Origin: Acidobacteriota bacterium
GTDB lineage: Bacteria > Acidobacteriota > Terriglobia > Terriglobales > Acidobacteriaceae
Direction of reading: 5' to 3'
NCBI GenBank assembly: GCA_019351975.1
Contig: JABBOG010000036.1
Span: 1-38,571 of the forward strand
Length of the DNA: 38,571 bases
How positions within the stretch are numbered: the first letter of the stretch is position 1; every line of letters starts with the position of its first letter. The translations under genes were made by a program, and so were the position numbers. The notes under the pieces are model-generated. The model saw nothing but the letters and a program-made list of their open reading frames with translations. It was not told the origin of the DNA and did no database searches. Shown in pieces: positions 9,662 to 19,837 of the stretch.

Positions 9662-10789
9662 CTACGCGTAGGTGATGCGGGGGGCGGATTTTCGCACGAC
9701 GCGGCCAAGGACGATGGAGCGCTCGTTCATGCGGGTGAGGGTCAGGCGGGCTTTTTTGAGCAGGTCGGCGGGGACGACGGCGACGAGGCCGACGCCCATA
9801 TTGAAGGTACGGAACATCTCATCGGGTTCAAGGGCGCCGAGGGCCGCGAGGTGGGAGAAGAGCTGCGGTGGATCCCACGAGGAGAGGTCGATCTGCGCGG
9901 CGAGGCCACGCGGAAGGATGCGGGGGATGTTTTCGGTGAGTCCGCCGCCGGTGATGTGGGCAAAGCCGCTGGCAACTTCGGCCTGGATGAGCTTGCGGAT
10001 GGGAGCGAGGTAGCTGCGGTGGGGGCGCATGAGGGCTGCGCCGACCTTGTCGCCGAGCTCGTTGATGTACTGCTCGGGGCGGTACTGGGCGGTGTGGAGG
10101 AGGAGCTTGAGGGCGAGGGAGTAGCCGGTGGTGTGGAGCCCGTTAGAGGGCAGGCCGAGGAGGTAGTCACCTTCACGGATGGCATCGCCGGTGAGCAGGC
10201 GCGGGCGGCTGACGACGCCAGTGAGGAAGCCGGCGAGCTCGTAGTCAGACTTGCCGTAGAGCCAGGGGGTTTCGGCGGTTTCGCCGCCGAGGAGGGCGCA
10301 GCCGTTGGCTTTGCAGGCGTCGACAAGGCCGCTGATGACCTGCTGGACGACGTCTGGATCGAGGAAGCCGGCGGCGAAGTAGTCGAGGAAGAAGAGGGGT
10401 GTGGCGCCTTGCACGGCGACGTCGTTGACGCAGTGGTTGACGAGGTCGGTGCCGATGCTGGAGTGGAGGCCGAGCTGGATGGCGAGCTCGAGCTTGCTGC
10501 CGACGCCGTCGGTGGAGGCGACGAGGACGGGGTCGGGGAAGCGCTCGGCGTCGAGGGCGAAGAGGCCGGCGAAGCCGCCGATTTCGCTGAGCACACTTTT
10601 GTTGAAGGTGCGGCGGGCGAGACCTTTGATGCGGTCCTGCGCGAGGACGTGGCGGTCGGTGGGGACGATGGCGTGATCGTCGTTGCGGACCGCACGCGAC
10701 TCTTTATGTGCGGAGGTTACAGGGCTTTCACTCGGAGTCTGTGCTCCGTCGTTCGTGATCGATTTCGCCAAAACAAGAGCCGCCTTCAC
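9662..10789 (-). CDS. purM: Phosphoribosylformylglycinamidine cyclo-ligase (AIR synthetase)
   Basis: This 375-residue protein is PurM, which makes AIR from FGAM with ATP in purine biosynthesis. Recognisable blocks are [68 protein letters not shown] and the C-terminal [13 protein letters not shown]. The first about 50 residues from the GTG at 10789 are unusual: the conserved YxDAGVxI opening of PurM is missing and is not present in other frames upstream. The gene is divergent from hemL with a 66-base gap. Function is likely, but the N-terminus deserves a check. Confidence 0.9.
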   Translation of the reverse strand: MKAALVLAKSITNDGAQTPSESPVTSAHKESRAVRNDDHAIVPTDRHVLAQDRIKGLARRTFNKSVLSEIGGFAGLFALDAERFPDPVLVASTDGVGSKLELAIQLGLHSSIGTDLVNHCVNDVAVQGATPLFFLDYFAAGFLDPDVVQQVISGLVDACKANGCALLGGETAETPWLYGKSDYELAGFLTGVVSRPRLLTGDAIREGDYLLGLPSNGLHTTGYSLALKLLLHTAQYRPEQYINELGDKVGAALMRPHRSYLAPIRKLIQAEVASGFAHITGGGLTENIPRILPRGLAAQIDLSSWDPPQLFSHLAALGALEPDEMFRTFNMGVGLVAVVPADLLKKARLTLTRMNERSIVLGRVVRKSAPRITYA

Positions 10790-10842
10790 TGCCGGATAAG
10801 TGCAATGAGGACAAGTTTAGCAGCCGGAGATGAGGCAAATTC

Positions 10843-10848
10843 TATACT
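10843..10848 (+). promoter_or_regulatory. -10 hexamer directly upstream of hemL
   Basis: TATACT ends seven bases before the hemL ATG at 10856 and there is no Shine-Dalgarno sequence between them, so transcription should begin at or next to the start codon. No clear -35 is seen. The leaderless reading is inference. Confidence 0.5.
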
Positions 10849-10855
10849 CAAATGC

Positions 10856-12169
10856 ATGGCACTTTCTTTTGCACGATCGGCGGAGCTACAGGAGCGCGCC
10901 GAGCGATTTTTACCGGGCGGCGTGGACTCGCCGGTGCGGGCGTTTGGGGCGGTCGGCGGGCATCCACCGTTTGTGGAGCGGGCCGAGGGCGCGTACCTTG
11001 TGGACGCGGACGGTAATCGGTTTGTGGATATGTTCGGGTCGTGGGGACCGATGCTGCTGGGGCATGCGTTTCCACCGGCGGTAGAGGCGATTCGGCAGGC
11101 GGCGGGGCGGAGTGCGTCGTTTGGTGCGAGCACGGCGGATGAGGCAAACCTCGCTGAGCTGGTGATGGAGTGCTATCCGTCGATTGAGAAGCTGCGGTTT
11201 GTGAGCTCGGGTACGGAGGCGTGCATGTCGGCGATACGGCTGGCGCGCGGGTTCACGGAGCGGCCGTTTGTGATTAAGTTTGAGGGTTGCTATCACGGGC
11301 ACGCGGACGCGCTGCTGGTGAAGGCGGGCAGCGGTGTGGCGACGTTTGGGATACCGGGATCGGCCGGTGTACCGGCGGAGACGGTGATGCATACGCTGGC
11401 GCTGCCGTATAACGATCTGGCGGTGGTGGAGGCGGCGTTCGCGTCGCATCCGGGGCAAATCGCGTGCGTGATTCTGGAGCCGGTGGTGGGTAATGCGGGG
11501 ACGATTGCGCCGCAACCGGGGTATCTTGCGGGGCTGCGCGCGGTGACGCAGCGATATGGCGCGCTGTTGATCTTCGACGAGGTAATGACGGGGTTCCGGC
11601 TGGCAGCGGGTGGTGCTCAGGAGCTGTTCGCACGCGAACTGGGTGGGCTGCCGGACCTGACGACGCTGGGCAAGATCGTGGGCGGAGGTCTACCCGTGGG
11701 GGTGTTTGGCGGGCGGGCGGAGATTATGGACTATCTGGCACCGCTGGGGCCGGTGTATCAGGCGGGAACGCTGAGCGGAAATCCGCTGGCGATGGCGGCG
11801 GGGATTGCCACGCTACGGGCTGTGCTGGAGCGGCGGGATTCGCTGTATGCGGGGCTCGACAAGACGACGGCGGCGATTGCGGAGGGTGTGTCGAAGCTGG
11901 CGGCGGAGCAGGGGATTGCGATGACCACCAACCGTGTAGGAAGCATGTTTACGTGGTTTTTCACACCGGAAAGAGTGACGGATTTCGGGACGGCGGCGAC
12001 GTCGGATACGGCGGCGTTTGCGAGGTTTCATAGGGCGATGCTGGAGCGCGGTGTGTGGCTGCCTCCGAGTCAGTATGAGGCGGCGTTTGTGGGCGCGGCG
12101 CATGGCCCGGCAGAGGTGGAGATGGTGCTGGAGGCGGCGCGTGGAGCGTTGAAAGAGGCGGTGCGGTAG
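10856..12169 (+). CDS. hemL: Glutamate-1-semialdehyde 2,1-aminomutase
   Basis: This 437-residue PLP enzyme of aminotransferase class III converts glutamate-1-semialdehyde to 5-aminolevulinate, the C5 route to haem and other tetrapyrroles. Family blocks are [13 protein letters not shown] near the start, [36 protein letters not shown] (cofactor Asp241), and [18 protein letters not shown] with the Schiff-base Lys273. Length is standard (about 430). The open frame extends far upstream, but homology begins at [12 protein letters not shown], so the ATG at 10856 is used. It is probably monocistronic and converges on the GH9 gene. Confidence 0.96.
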   Translation: MALSFARSAELQERAERFLPGGVDSPVRAFGAVGGHPPFVERAEGAYLVDADGNRFVDMFGSWGPMLLGHAFPPAVEAIRQAAGRSASFGASTADEANLAELVMECYPSIEKLRFVSSGTEACMSAIRLARGFTERPFVIKFEGCYHGHADALLVKAGSGVATFGIPGSAGVPAETVMHTLALPYNDLAVVEAAFASHPGQIACVILEPVVGNAGTIAPQPGYLAGLRAVTQRYGALLIFDEVMTGFRLAAGGAQELFARELGGLPDLTTLGKIVGGGLPVGVFGGRAEIMDYLAPLGPVYQAGTLSGNPLAMAAGIATLRAVLERRDSLYAGLDKTTAAIAEGVSKLAAEQGIAMTTNRVGSMFTWFFTPERVTDFGTAATSDTAAFARFHRAMLERGVWLPPSQYEAAFVGAAHGPAEVEMVLEAARGALKEAVR

Positions 12170-12243
12170 GTGCGGGTGGATCGGCTGTTTCGGGATGGGG
12201 AGGGACCAAGGGTATGGGCGAGAGGTAGGGTGCGCCTGAGCGT

Positions 12244-14049
12244 CTAGATGCGTTCGCTGTTGGCGGCGGCGAGGAGGAAGACGAGGGGAGCGTTCCAGTT
12301 GATGGCGATCTCGTTCATGGAGTAGGCGCGGTCGTTGTCGATCCACATGCGCATGGGTGGGGCTTTGGGGAGGGCGTCGGCGATGGCGTCTCCGCCGAAG
12401 GCGTTGGGTCCGCCGGAGAGCAGTCCGGGCCAGGGTGCAACGATGCCGTCGGCGATGCTGGGACGATGGTGCGGGTGCATGAAGGGGCGCTGGCCGAGCT
12501 GCGTAACCCAGGAGACGCCGAAGCAGTTGCGACCGAGGATGTAGTGGAGGTTGGAGAGCGCGGCATCGAAGAGCTGCTGGTCGGGCCGGAAGCGGTCGGC
12601 GAGGATGAGAAGCAGTGACTGGTTGCCGGCATTGGAGTTGGAACCCCAGTGGTAGTCGGCCAGGCTCAGGGTGTTGCCGTAGCCGTTGCGCTGAGAGCTT
12701 TGGACGAGCGATGCAGCGGCGGTACGGGTGGTAGTGTGGATGGCAGTGACGGTGGAGGTTCGGGAGGGGTTGGGGTGGGCGTCGGCGGGGTGTTCGGCGA
12801 CGGCGAGGGCGTAGGTCCAGAGCGCCATGGAGGAGAGGTTGTTCCAGGAGGGTGTGCTGATGCTGAGGCCAGGAAGGAGCGGCTGGATGGCGGCGAGTGC
12901 GGCTGCTTCGTACTGGGGCTCGTGGGTGGTGCGGAAGAGTTCGGCGGAGGCCCAGAGGAGCTCGTCGGAGCAGTCCTTGTCGCCGTACTCCCCGGTGGTA
13001 ACGGTGGTGGGATTTGTGTAGAGTACGCTGGGATTTTTGCGACTCCAATCCCAGGCGTGGATGGAAGCGGCGAGGCAGCGGTCGGAGAAGGCTGCGTCGT
13101 AGGGAGCAAAGCAGCGGGCGGCGATGGCCATGACAGCGGCGAGGTCGGCGGTGGCGCAGGTGTTCTTGTAGGGTGCGGAGCCGGTGCCGATGATTTCGCT
13201 GGTCATGGTGTCATCCTGCGGCATGACGAAGCCGCAGAAGGCGAGGCTGGATTGCTTGTGCCAGACGCCGCCGTCGGAGGGGTCCTGCATGGAGAGCATC
13301 CAATTGAGGTTCCACTGGATTTCGGCGAGGAAGTCGGGGAGGCCGCGGCCAGACTCGGGGATGTCGAGGGCGAGGGTGTGGAGGGCGTCCGGGAAGAGCT
13401 CCCAGGCCCAGAGGAGGGTGGCGGTGGAGATGCCGGAGTTGACGGAGTAGCGGCCATAGTCACCGGCATCGTGCCAGCCGCCGGTGTTGGTGGTGGCTCC
13501 GGTGCGGCCGGAGGTGGGATCGAAGGCGTCTTTGAGGTGGCAGGGGGGATGCTGGTAGCCGCCGCCGAGATTGACCGTGCATCCGCAGCGCTGGCCATAG
13601 AAGCCGCGCATGGTGAGGCGGAGCGCGTCGGCGTAGACGTCCTGGTGGATGGTGAAGGGGTCGGAGAGAGTCCCGGCGACTTCGAGGCGGTAGGTGCCGG
13701 GGATGTTTAGGGTGGAGAAGTCGGCGTGGGAGACGTTGTCGCCGGACGCGGCGTCGAGGGCAGGTGGTGTAAGTTGGCCTTCGAGTGCGACGGTGGAAGT
13801 GCCATGGGCGTGGACGCGAAAGGAGGGTGTGGCGTTGGCTGATGCAGACGTGGCGGCGGCTTGTGCAAGGACGGTGGCGAGCTTGGCGCTGTTGGGCAGG
13901 TAGCCAAGCTGGTTGAGGAAGATGCGCTGGGTGGTGGGCGGGGGCGCTTGCGAGCGGCCGGTGAGGGCGTGGATTGGGGATGGAAGCGACGATGCAGCGG
14001 CTGCGGCTCCGAGAGATTTGAGGAACGAGCGTCGCTGCATGGGCTTCAT
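12244..14049 (-). CDS. Glycoside hydrolase family 9 (cellulase-type) with Tat signal
   Basis: This 601-residue enzyme starts with a twin-arginine signal (RRSFLKSLGAAAAASSLPSP), so it is probably exported folded. An Ig-like N-terminal domain (IFLNQLGYLPNSAKLATVLA, about 43-135) precedes the (alpha/alpha)6 barrel of GH9. Catalytic features are GGWHDAGDYGRY (Asp194 and Asp197) and the C-terminal general-acid segment MNEIAINWNAPLVFLLAAAN (Glu580). GH9 enzymes cut beta-1,4 glucans such as cellulose by inversion. The ATG at 14049 is preceded by a GGAG; an ATG at 14040 would also keep the RR motif. No carbohydrate-binding module is visible. Confidence 0.92.
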   Translation of the reverse strand: MKPMQRRSFLKSLGAAAAASSLPSPIHALTGRSQAPPPTTQRIFLNQLGYLPNSAKLATVLAQAAATSASANATPSFRVHAHGTSTVALEGQLTPPALDAASGDNVSHADFSTLNIPGTYRLEVAGTLSDPFTIHQDVYADALRLTMRGFYGQRCGCTVNLGGGYQHPPCHLKDAFDPTSGRTGATTNTGGWHDAGDYGRYSVNSGISTATLLWAWELFPDALHTLALDIPESGRGLPDFLAEIQWNLNWMLSMQDPSDGGVWHKQSSLAFCGFVMPQDDTMTSEIIGTGSAPYKNTCATADLAAVMAIAARCFAPYDAAFSDRCLAASIHAWDWSRKNPSVLYTNPTTVTTGEYGDKDCSDELLWASAELFRTTHEPQYEAAALAAIQPLLPGLSISTPSWNNLSSMALWTYALAVAEHPADAHPNPSRTSTVTAIHTTTRTAAASLVQSSQRNGYGNTLSLADYHWGSNSNAGNQSLLLILADRFRPDQQLFDAALSNLHYILGRNCFGVSWVTQLGQRPFMHPHHRPSIADGIVAPWPGLLSGGPNAFGGDAIADALPKAPPMRMWIDNDRAYSMNEIAINWNAPLVFLLAAANSERI

Positions 14050-14119
14050 GGAAGATGCACTCCGTTGAGACGAGATGGGCTTGCAGGCTGGTGTGCTTTT
14101 GCGTTGAGCTGCAGTGAGC

Positions 14120-15052
14120 CTATCGGGTCGGGCTGGAGGCTGTGAAGGCCGAGCAGCAGGGCTTCATGACGGGCTGGAATTCCATGAGCTCGACGCGGGT
14201 GCCATCGGGGTCATAGAGGTTGGCTTGCCACTTGCCGTCTTTGCCCATCTGAGGTCCGTCGTGCTTGGGGGGGAGGCGGTCCTGCTGATAGAGGGTCTGG
14301 ACGGCCTGCTCCATGTTCTGGACCCCGAGGGAGAAGTGGTTGAGGACGCCGAGGTGGGCCTGGCTGAGGCTGTCGAGCGGGGATGTGGATCCATCGCCGA
14401 CCATCATGTACTCGATCCAGTCGTAGCCGTTGGGGACCTGCTGGGAGATCCAATCGACTTTGTCGGGCTGCATGGCACCGTACCAGTAGGGGCGGAAGCC
14501 GAGGATGGCGCGGTAGAAGCGGTCCTCGTCGGCGCGGGAGTGGACGAGATAGCCGACGTGGATGATGCGCGCGGAGATGGGTTTGGAGGTGATGGCGACG
14601 GCGTGAGCTTTATCTGGCTGCAGGAACTGGATGACGTTGCCTTCGGGGTCCCTGGTGTCGAACCAGCGTGCACCGTCGGTGGCGGTGTGCAGTTCGGAGG
14701 TGTCGGCGACACCTTTGGCCTGTAGATACTTGCGCAGCTCGCCTGCGTTGGTGGTGTTGTAGGCGACGCAGGCCATGCGGCTGAGGGTATGGTCGGCTGG
14801 GAGGGGGACCACCTCTACGAACTGGGTGGGGCTGAAGTAGTAGCGCGCGCCGGCGGGGTTCTGCGGGTCGGAGCCTTTGGTTGCGCCGAGGTCATGGGCG
14901 TAGAAGTTGTCGGATGCGGACATGTCGTGCGCGTAGACGCACATGTGGGAGATGCCGGTGATGGGCGGGCGCTGCTGTGCCGACGCGCAGATTGCGGCGG
15001 AGACGACGAGCAGAGCGGAGGAGAAGAGGCTGCGGAAGGATGGCTGGTTCAT
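14120..15052 (-). CDS. Secreted VOC-superfamily (glyoxalase-fold) protein
   Basis: This 310-residue protein has a Sec signal peptide (SLFSSALLVVSAAICASAQ, cleavage near residue 26) and two VOC modules. The first opens with ITGISHMCVYAHDMSASDNF and includes FYAHDLGATKG; the second opens with RIIHVGYLVHSRADEDRFYR and ends with NLYDPDGTRVELMEFQP. VOC proteins bind a metal through His/Glu side chains and include dioxygenases, isomerases and resistance proteins; the substrate cannot be told. I chose the ATG at 15052 because it puts the signal peptide at the N-terminus, rather than the start 57 bases upstream. TATACT at 15090-15095 is a possible -10. Confidence 0.85.
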   Translation of the reverse strand: MNQPSFRSLFSSALLVVSAAICASAQQRPPITGISHMCVYAHDMSASDNFYAHDLGATKGSDPQNPAGARYYFSPTQFVEVVPLPADHTLSRMACVAYNTTNAGELRKYLQAKGVADTSELHTATDGARWFDTRDPEGNVIQFLQPDKAHAVAITSKPISARIIHVGYLVHSRADEDRFYRAILGFRPYWYGAMQPDKVDWISQQVPNGYDWIEYMMVGDGSTSPLDSLSQAHLGVLNHFSLGVQNMEQAVQTLYQQDRLPPKHDGPQMGKDGKWQANLYDPDGTRVELMEFQPVMKPCCSAFTASSPTR

Positions 15053-15141
15053 CTTGTTTGGCGTCCCAACTTTCAGTGCGAGCAGGGACAGTATACGGAA
15101 GCCGAGCAAGATCTGGCATGTGGAGACAGTACGACCAGGAT

Positions 15142-16224
15142 TTATTCAGGCGAAGCGATGTCGGGCAGCTGCGGGGTGAGTTCGAGGTGATCGAAGCGAC
15201 GCCACTTGAAGATGAGGATGGAGAGGATCCAGCTGACGGCGAAGAGGCCGACGATGATGTAGCCGAGGAGCCCGAAGTTGTTGTTGAGGCGCGAGATGGA
15301 GCCCCAAAAGATGCCGGAGAGGTGCATTTGATCGGCGATGAGGCCGAGGGCTTCGATGCCCCCGACGGCGAAGGCGACGACGACGGAGACAGAGGTGATG
15401 GTGAGGTTGTAGTAGAGCTTGCGGATGGGTTTGACGAAGGCCCAGCCGTAGGCGCCGAGCATGAGGATGTTGTCGGTGGTGTCGATGAGCGACATGCCGG
15501 CGGCGAAGAGGGTGGGGAAGACGAGGATGGAGGTCAGCGAGAGACCTTTGGTGGCTTCGGCGGCGGAGATGCCGAGGAGGCCGATCTCAGTGGCGGTGTC
15601 GAAGCCGAGGCCAAAGAGGAGGCCGAGCGGGTACATGTGCCAGCTGCTGCGGACCATCTTGAAGACGGGCCGGAGGATGCGGGCGAGAAAGCCGCGGTTG
15701 CCGAGGAGGAGGTCGAAATCTTCGTCGACGTAGGGCTCGCCGCGGCGGACGGACTTGAAGGTGCGATAGACGGAGCGGAGGATGACGAGGTTGGCGACGG
15801 CAATGGCGAAGAGGAAAACGGTGGAGAGAAGTGTGCTGATGATGCCGCCGATTTCGCGGGCATGGTCGATGCGGTGCTGTAACGCAAGGGCTGTGGCGGC
15901 GATGGCGATGGAACCGACGACGACGACGGTGGAGTGGCCGAGGGAGAACATGAAGCCGACGGCAACGGGGCGTTTGCCGTCCTGCATGAGCTTGCGTGTG
16001 ACGTTGTCGATGGCGGCGATGTGGTCGGCGTCAACGGCGTGGCGGAGGCCGAAGCTGTAGGCGAGGAACGCAGTGCCGAGAAGGACGGGGAAGTGATGGA
16101 AGGCGATGACGGCCCAGATCCAGGCGCCAACGTTGAAGACGAGGAGGATCGCGTAGATGGCGACGATCTTCGCTTTTGTGTCGCCGGGACTGTCGTCGAG
16201 AAGCGTCCGCAAAACAGATGCCAT
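15142..16224 (-). CDS. NiCoT-family nickel/cobalt permease
   Basis: This 360-residue inner-membrane permease shows the family signature FGLRHAVDADHIAAIDNVTR in its second helix and the FSLGHST motif further on, with about eight membrane segments. HoxN/NixA-type NiCoT proteins import Ni2+ and/or Co2+ at high affinity. The ATG at 16224 follows a good AAAGGA ribosome site; an open frame of 66 more codons upstream is not supported. TACACT at 16280-16285 (minus strand) could be its -10. A nickel user is close by: the larE-larC-larB genes at 21.4-24.4 kb need nickel. No NikR site or riboswitch was recognised. Confidence 0.92.
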   Translation of the reverse strand: MASVLRTLLDDSPGDTKAKIVAIYAILLVFNVGAWIWAVIAFHHFPVLLGTAFLAYSFGLRHAVDADHIAAIDNVTRKLMQDGKRPVAVGFMFSLGHSTVVVVGSIAIAATALALQHRIDHAREIGGIISTLLSTVFLFAIAVANLVILRSVYRTFKSVRRGEPYVDEDFDLLLGNRGFLARILRPVFKMVRSSWHMYPLGLLFGLGFDTATEIGLLGISAAEATKGLSLTSILVFPTLFAAGMSLIDTTDNILMLGAYGWAFVKPIRKLYYNLTITSVSVVVAFAVGGIEALGLIADQMHLSGIFWGSISRLNNNFGLLGYIIVGLFAVSWILSILIFKWRRFDHLELTPQLPDIASPE

Positions 16225-16481
16225 GGTTTCCTTTGGGATGCGGTGAGGTGCGCGGGCGCGTGCGATCCGGTGTGTATGCAGTGTATCGTTTGGGGCGGTG
16301 GAGCGCTCGGCGGGGTGAGAGTATGCCAGCGGTGAGGTGGCTATGATACAAAGACCTCGCGTGGCGATTGATCGAATGTTGTCCCGGATCTGCTCGATCG
16401 TCGAGCGGACTACGATGGACACCGAACTGATTCAGGATCGAGCTGCTTGGCTGCGGTCCTACTTTGAAGGAGAAGCAGAAG

Positions 16482-17942
16482 ATGGCGAGTGGAAGCTGTG
16501 ATATCGGTTTGATTGGATTGGCCGTGATGGGGCAGAACCTGGTGCTCAACATGAACGATCATGGATATAAAGTGGCGGTATTTAATCGGACTGTCTCGAA
16601 GGTTGACGAGTTTGTGAACGACGAGGCGAAGGGTACGCAGGTTGAGGGTGCGCACTCGATCGAAGAGATGTGCGGGATGTTGAAGCTGCCGCGCAGGGTG
16701 ATGATTATGGTGAAGGCCGGCGAGGTTGTGGACCAGACGATCGAGCAGGTGCTGCCGTATCTGGAGAAGGGCGACATCATTATCGATGGGGGTAATTCGC
16801 TGTTTACGGACTCGAACCGGCGGACGAAGGACCTGGCGGCGAAGGGGATTTTGTTTGTGGGAACGGGTGTATCGGGCGGCGAAGAGGGCGCGCGGTTCGG
16901 GCCGTCGATTATGCCGGGGGGAAACCCTGCTGCGTGGCCGCATGTGAAGGAGATCTTTCAGGCGATCGCGGCGAAGGTGGAGGACGGTACGCCATGCTGC
17001 GATTGGGTCGGTGAGGACGGTGCGGGGCACTATGTGAAGATGGTGCACAACGGCATTGAATACGGGGATATCCAGCTGATTGGCGAGGCGTATCAACTGC
17101 TGAAGGATGCGCTGGGCATGAGTGCGGATGAGCTGGCGGAGGTGTTCAGGGAGTGGAACAAGGGCGAGCTGGACAGCTATCTGATTGAGATTTCGGCGAC
17201 GATCTTTGGAAAGAAGGACGAAGACGGGACGCCGCTGCTGGACAAGATTCTGGATACGGCGGGGCAGAAGGGAACGGGCAAGTGGACGGCGATCTCTGCG
17301 CTGGACCTGGGCATGCCGCTGACGCTGATTGGGGAGAGCGTGTTTGCGCGCTGCCTTTCGGCGTTGAAGGATGAGCGCGTACAGGCGTCGAAGGTACTGC
17401 ATGGACCGGAGTCGAAGAATGAGGCAGGCTCGCGGGCGGAGTTTATCGAAGAGGTGCGGCGTGCGCTCTATTGCTCGAAGATGGTGAGCTATGCGCAGGG
17501 GTACATGCTGCTGCGGGCGGCGGAGAAGGACCAGGGATGGCACTTGAATATGGGCGGGATCGCGCTGATGTGGCGTGGTGGATGCATTATCCGCAGCGTG
17601 TTTCTGGGCAACATCAAGGCGGCGTATGAGAAGGATCCGCAGCTTGCGAATCTGCTGCTGGATGGGTTCTTTGCAGACGCGCTGAACAAGTATCAGGCGA
17701 GCTGGCGCAAGGCGATTGTGCATGCGATTGAGATGGGTGTGCCGACGCCGGCGTTCAGCACGGCGCTGGCGTTCTATGACGGCTACCGAACGGCGCGGCT
17801 GCCGGCGAACCTGTTGCAGGCGCAGCGGGACTTCTTCGGTGCGCACACGTATGAGCGCACGGATAAGCCGCGCGGCGAGTACTTCCACACGAACTGGACG
17901 GGCAGAGGTGGAAGGGTCTCGTCGTCTACTTACAACGCTTGA
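16482..17942 (+). CDS. gnd: 6-phosphogluconate dehydrogenase, decarboxylating
   Basis: This 486-residue enzyme oxidises 6-phosphogluconate to ribulose-5-phosphate and CO2 in the pentose phosphate pathway. The N-terminal Rossmann motif IGLIGLAVMGQNLVLNMNDH, the signature GTGVSGGEEGARFGPSIMPG, and the catalytic lysine helix GHYVKMVHNGIEYGDIQLI are present. The C-terminal tail (GEYFHTNWTGRGG) matches the long homodimeric class. The ATG at 16482 follows GAAGGAG at 16466-16472. It converges with the histidine kinase gene and overlaps its 3' end by 13 bases. Confidence 0.97.
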   Translation: MASGSCDIGLIGLAVMGQNLVLNMNDHGYKVAVFNRTVSKVDEFVNDEAKGTQVEGAHSIEEMCGMLKLPRRVMIMVKAGEVVDQTIEQVLPYLEKGDIIIDGGNSLFTDSNRRTKDLAAKGILFVGTGVSGGEEGARFGPSIMPGGNPAAWPHVKEIFQAIAAKVEDGTPCCDWVGEDGAGHYVKMVHNGIEYGDIQLIGEAYQLLKDALGMSADELAEVFREWNKGELDSYLIEISATIFGKKDEDGTPLLDKILDTAGQKGTGKWTAISALDLGMPLTLIGESVFARCLSALKDERVQASKVLHGPESKNEAGSRAEFIEEVRRALYCSKMVSYAQGYMLLRAAEKDQGWHLNMGGIALMWRGGCIIRSVFLGNIKAAYEKDPQLANLLLDGFFADALNKYQASWRKAIVHAIEMGVPTPAFSTALAFYDGYRTARLPANLLQAQRDFFGAHTYERTDKPRGEYFHTNWTGRGGRVSSSTYNA

Positions 17943-19837
17943 TTGGGCGTGATGGGCTTGGCCTGCGGGGAGATCTGCGGGCCGCCCATTGTTACGGCGC
18001 TGTGCGGCGAGGTGAGAACGCTTTGTGTCGAGAGGGTGAGGCCGAAGGTGGTTTCGGAGGTTTCTTCGACGCCATCGGAGGTCTTGCCGGAGCAGGGAAG
18101 GAATACGGAGAAGGTGGTTCCGCGGCGGTCGCCGTCGATCTTGGAGCGTACGCGCAGGGTGCCGCCGTTCTTTTCGACTAACTGACGGGAGACCCACAGG
18201 CCGAGGCCTGTGCCGGTGTCTTTTTTGGTGGTGAAGAATGGCTCGAAGATCTCTTTGAGGAAGCGAGGGGGGATACCTGAACCGCAGTCTGCGATGGAGA
18301 TGCGGACACCGGGAAGGAGCGGGTTGTGCGGGTCGAAAGACTTGCGTGCGTGAATGCGAATGCGCGTACCGCGCGAAGAGGCATCGAGGCTGTTGGCGAT
18401 GAGGTTGGAGAAGACCTGGCGAACTTCGCCGGCGACGCCGATGACCTCGACGTCGGTGTCAGCGTGGACGACGAGTGAGACACCCATGGAAAGGGCGCGG
18501 GTGCGGTAGAAATCGGCGACTTCCTGGATGACGATAGCGGGTTTGTAGGTTGCTTTTGCGGTGATTTCGCGGTAGAAGCCGAGGGACTGGCGCGTGATGT
18601 GGGCGATGCGTCCGAGTTCCTGTTCGGCCTGGATGAGGAGGGAGCGAACTTCGGCGAGGTCGTCGGTGGTGCGGGCGATGTAGACGAGGTTGGTGAGGCC
18701 TTCGAGGGGATTGTTGACTTCGTGGGCGACGGAGGCGGCGAGGCGGCCTGCTGCGGCGAGTTTTTCAGCGCGCATGAGGGCGTCATCGGAGCGCTTGCGG
18801 TCGGTGATATCGCGAAAGACCATGACGACGCCGATGAGTTCACCGCTGGTGCTGCGGATGGGGGCTCCGGAGTCGTCGATGGAGAGCTGTTTGCCGTCTT
18901 TGCGAAGGAGATAGGTGTGGTTGGAGGTGCCTGCGATGGTTTGCATGCGGCGAACTTTGTCGACGGGATTTTCGATGGGTTCCTGCGTGAGCTCGTTGAA
19001 GATCGGGAAGATCTCCGGGAGTTCTTTGCCGCGGGCGGAGGCTTCGTTCCAGCCGGTGAGGTGTTCGGCGACAGGATTCATGAAGACGACGCGACCTGTG
19101 ACATCGCAGGCGATGACGGCGTCGCCGATGCTGCGGAGGGTGGTGTTCAGCCACTGTTCGCGTTCGAAGGAGATGCGGCTGGAGTTATGGATTTCGTCGA
19201 CCTGGCGGCGGTGCACGCTCGCGAGGCTGACGAAGGCGCGTTGGGTGACCCAGGCGATCAGGATGGCGATGAGGCCGATGAGGATCGCCATGTAGGACTC
19301 GCTCTGGTGGCCTTCCTTGGTGAAGAAGGCGGCCCTTTCGTCGCGGACCTGTTGCTCGCGCTCGAGGAACTGGGTCATCTGGGTCCGCATGACGTTCATA
19401 GGGCCGTTGCGATCGAGCAGGAGGCGTTCCATGTCCTCGCTGCTGGGAGGGTCGGTGATCTCGCGCTCGGACTCGATCTCCCACTGCTCGTGGGTGCGCT
19501 GGAGCTGGCGGAGGCGATCTACCTGACCGGGTCGGGCGCGAACCATCTGGACGAGTTCTTCGAGGTCGGGGTCGAAGTCTTTGTCGGCGCGGCGCAGGGG
19601 CTCGAGAAAGGAGGAATCGTGGGTGAGGAGGTAGCCGCGGATGCCTGTCTCTTCGTCGATGAGCAGGCGGAAGAGGACGTCTGCGCGAGCGATGACCATG
19701 TCGGACTGGTCCATGCTGCGGGCGCTTGTCTCCACCTGTTGCAGGCCCGAGGCGAGGACGAAGGCGAGTGCTGCGAGGGCGATGATCGGCAGCCCTAAGA
19801 GGCGCAGCAGCATGCGGTTGTAGAAGCGCTGTTCCAC
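17930..19837 (-). CDS. Membrane sensor histidine kinase (CHASE3-PAS-HisKA-HATPase)
   Basis: This 635-residue kinase has a first membrane helix (about 10-32) and a periplasmic CHASE3-type sensor with DEETGIRGYLLTHDSSFLEP (about 61-80). A second helix (about 181-198), a PAS domain (about 228-346) and a HisKA domain with SVAHEVNNPLEG (His372) follow. The HATPase domain has NSLDA, DCGSGIP and GTGLGLWVSRQLVEKNGG. The last about 60 residues are a low-complexity tail. The GTG at 19837 is preceded by TTGGAG. No response regulator lies next to it, so it is an orphan kinase; its signal is unknown. Stop codons of this gene and gnd overlap tail to tail. Confidence 0.92.
   Translation of the reverse strand: MEQRFYNRMLLRLLGLPIIALAALAFVLASGLQQVETSARSMDQSDMVIARADVLFRLLIDEETGIRGYLLTHDSSFLEPLRRADKDFDPDLEELVQMVRARPGQVDRLRQLQRTHEQWEIESEREITDPPSSEDMERLLLDRNGPMNVMRTQMTQFLEREQQVRDERAAFFTKEGHQSESYMAILIGLIAILIAWVTQRAFVSLASVHRRQVDEIHNSSRISFEREQWLNTTLRSIGDAVIACDVTGRVVFMNPVAEHLTGWNEASARGKELPEIFPIFNELTQEPIENPVDKVRRMQTIAGTSNHTYLLRKDGKQLSIDDSGAPIRSTSGELIGVVMVFRDITDRKRSDDALMRAEKLAAAGRLAASVAHEVNNPLEGLTNLVYIARTTDDLAEVRSLLIQAEQELGRIAHITRQSLGFYREITAKATYKPAIVIQEVADFYRTRALSMGVSLVVHADTDVEVIGVAGEVRQVFSNLIANSLDASSRGTRIRIHARKSFDPHNPLLPGVRISIADCGSGIPPRFLKEIFEPFFTTKKDTGTGLGLWVSRQLVEKNGGTLRVRSKIDGDRRGTTFSVFLPCSGKTSDGVEETSETTFGLTLSTQSVLTSPHSAVTMGGPQISPQAKPITPNQAL

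Noticed and set aside
9599-10855. An in-frame upstream extension of hemL of about 420 codons
   Set aside because: It runs antisense through purM, and hemL homology starts only at 10856.
11813-13048. A 411-codon minus-strand frame across the hemL and GH9 ends
   Set aside because: It is out of frame with the GH9 enzyme and has no recognisable motif.
16410-18197. A 595-codon minus-strand frame opposite gnd
   Set aside because: It is Arg/His/Leu-rich and lies wholly over the well-supported gnd gene; the real minus-strand gene here is the histidine kinase from 17930.
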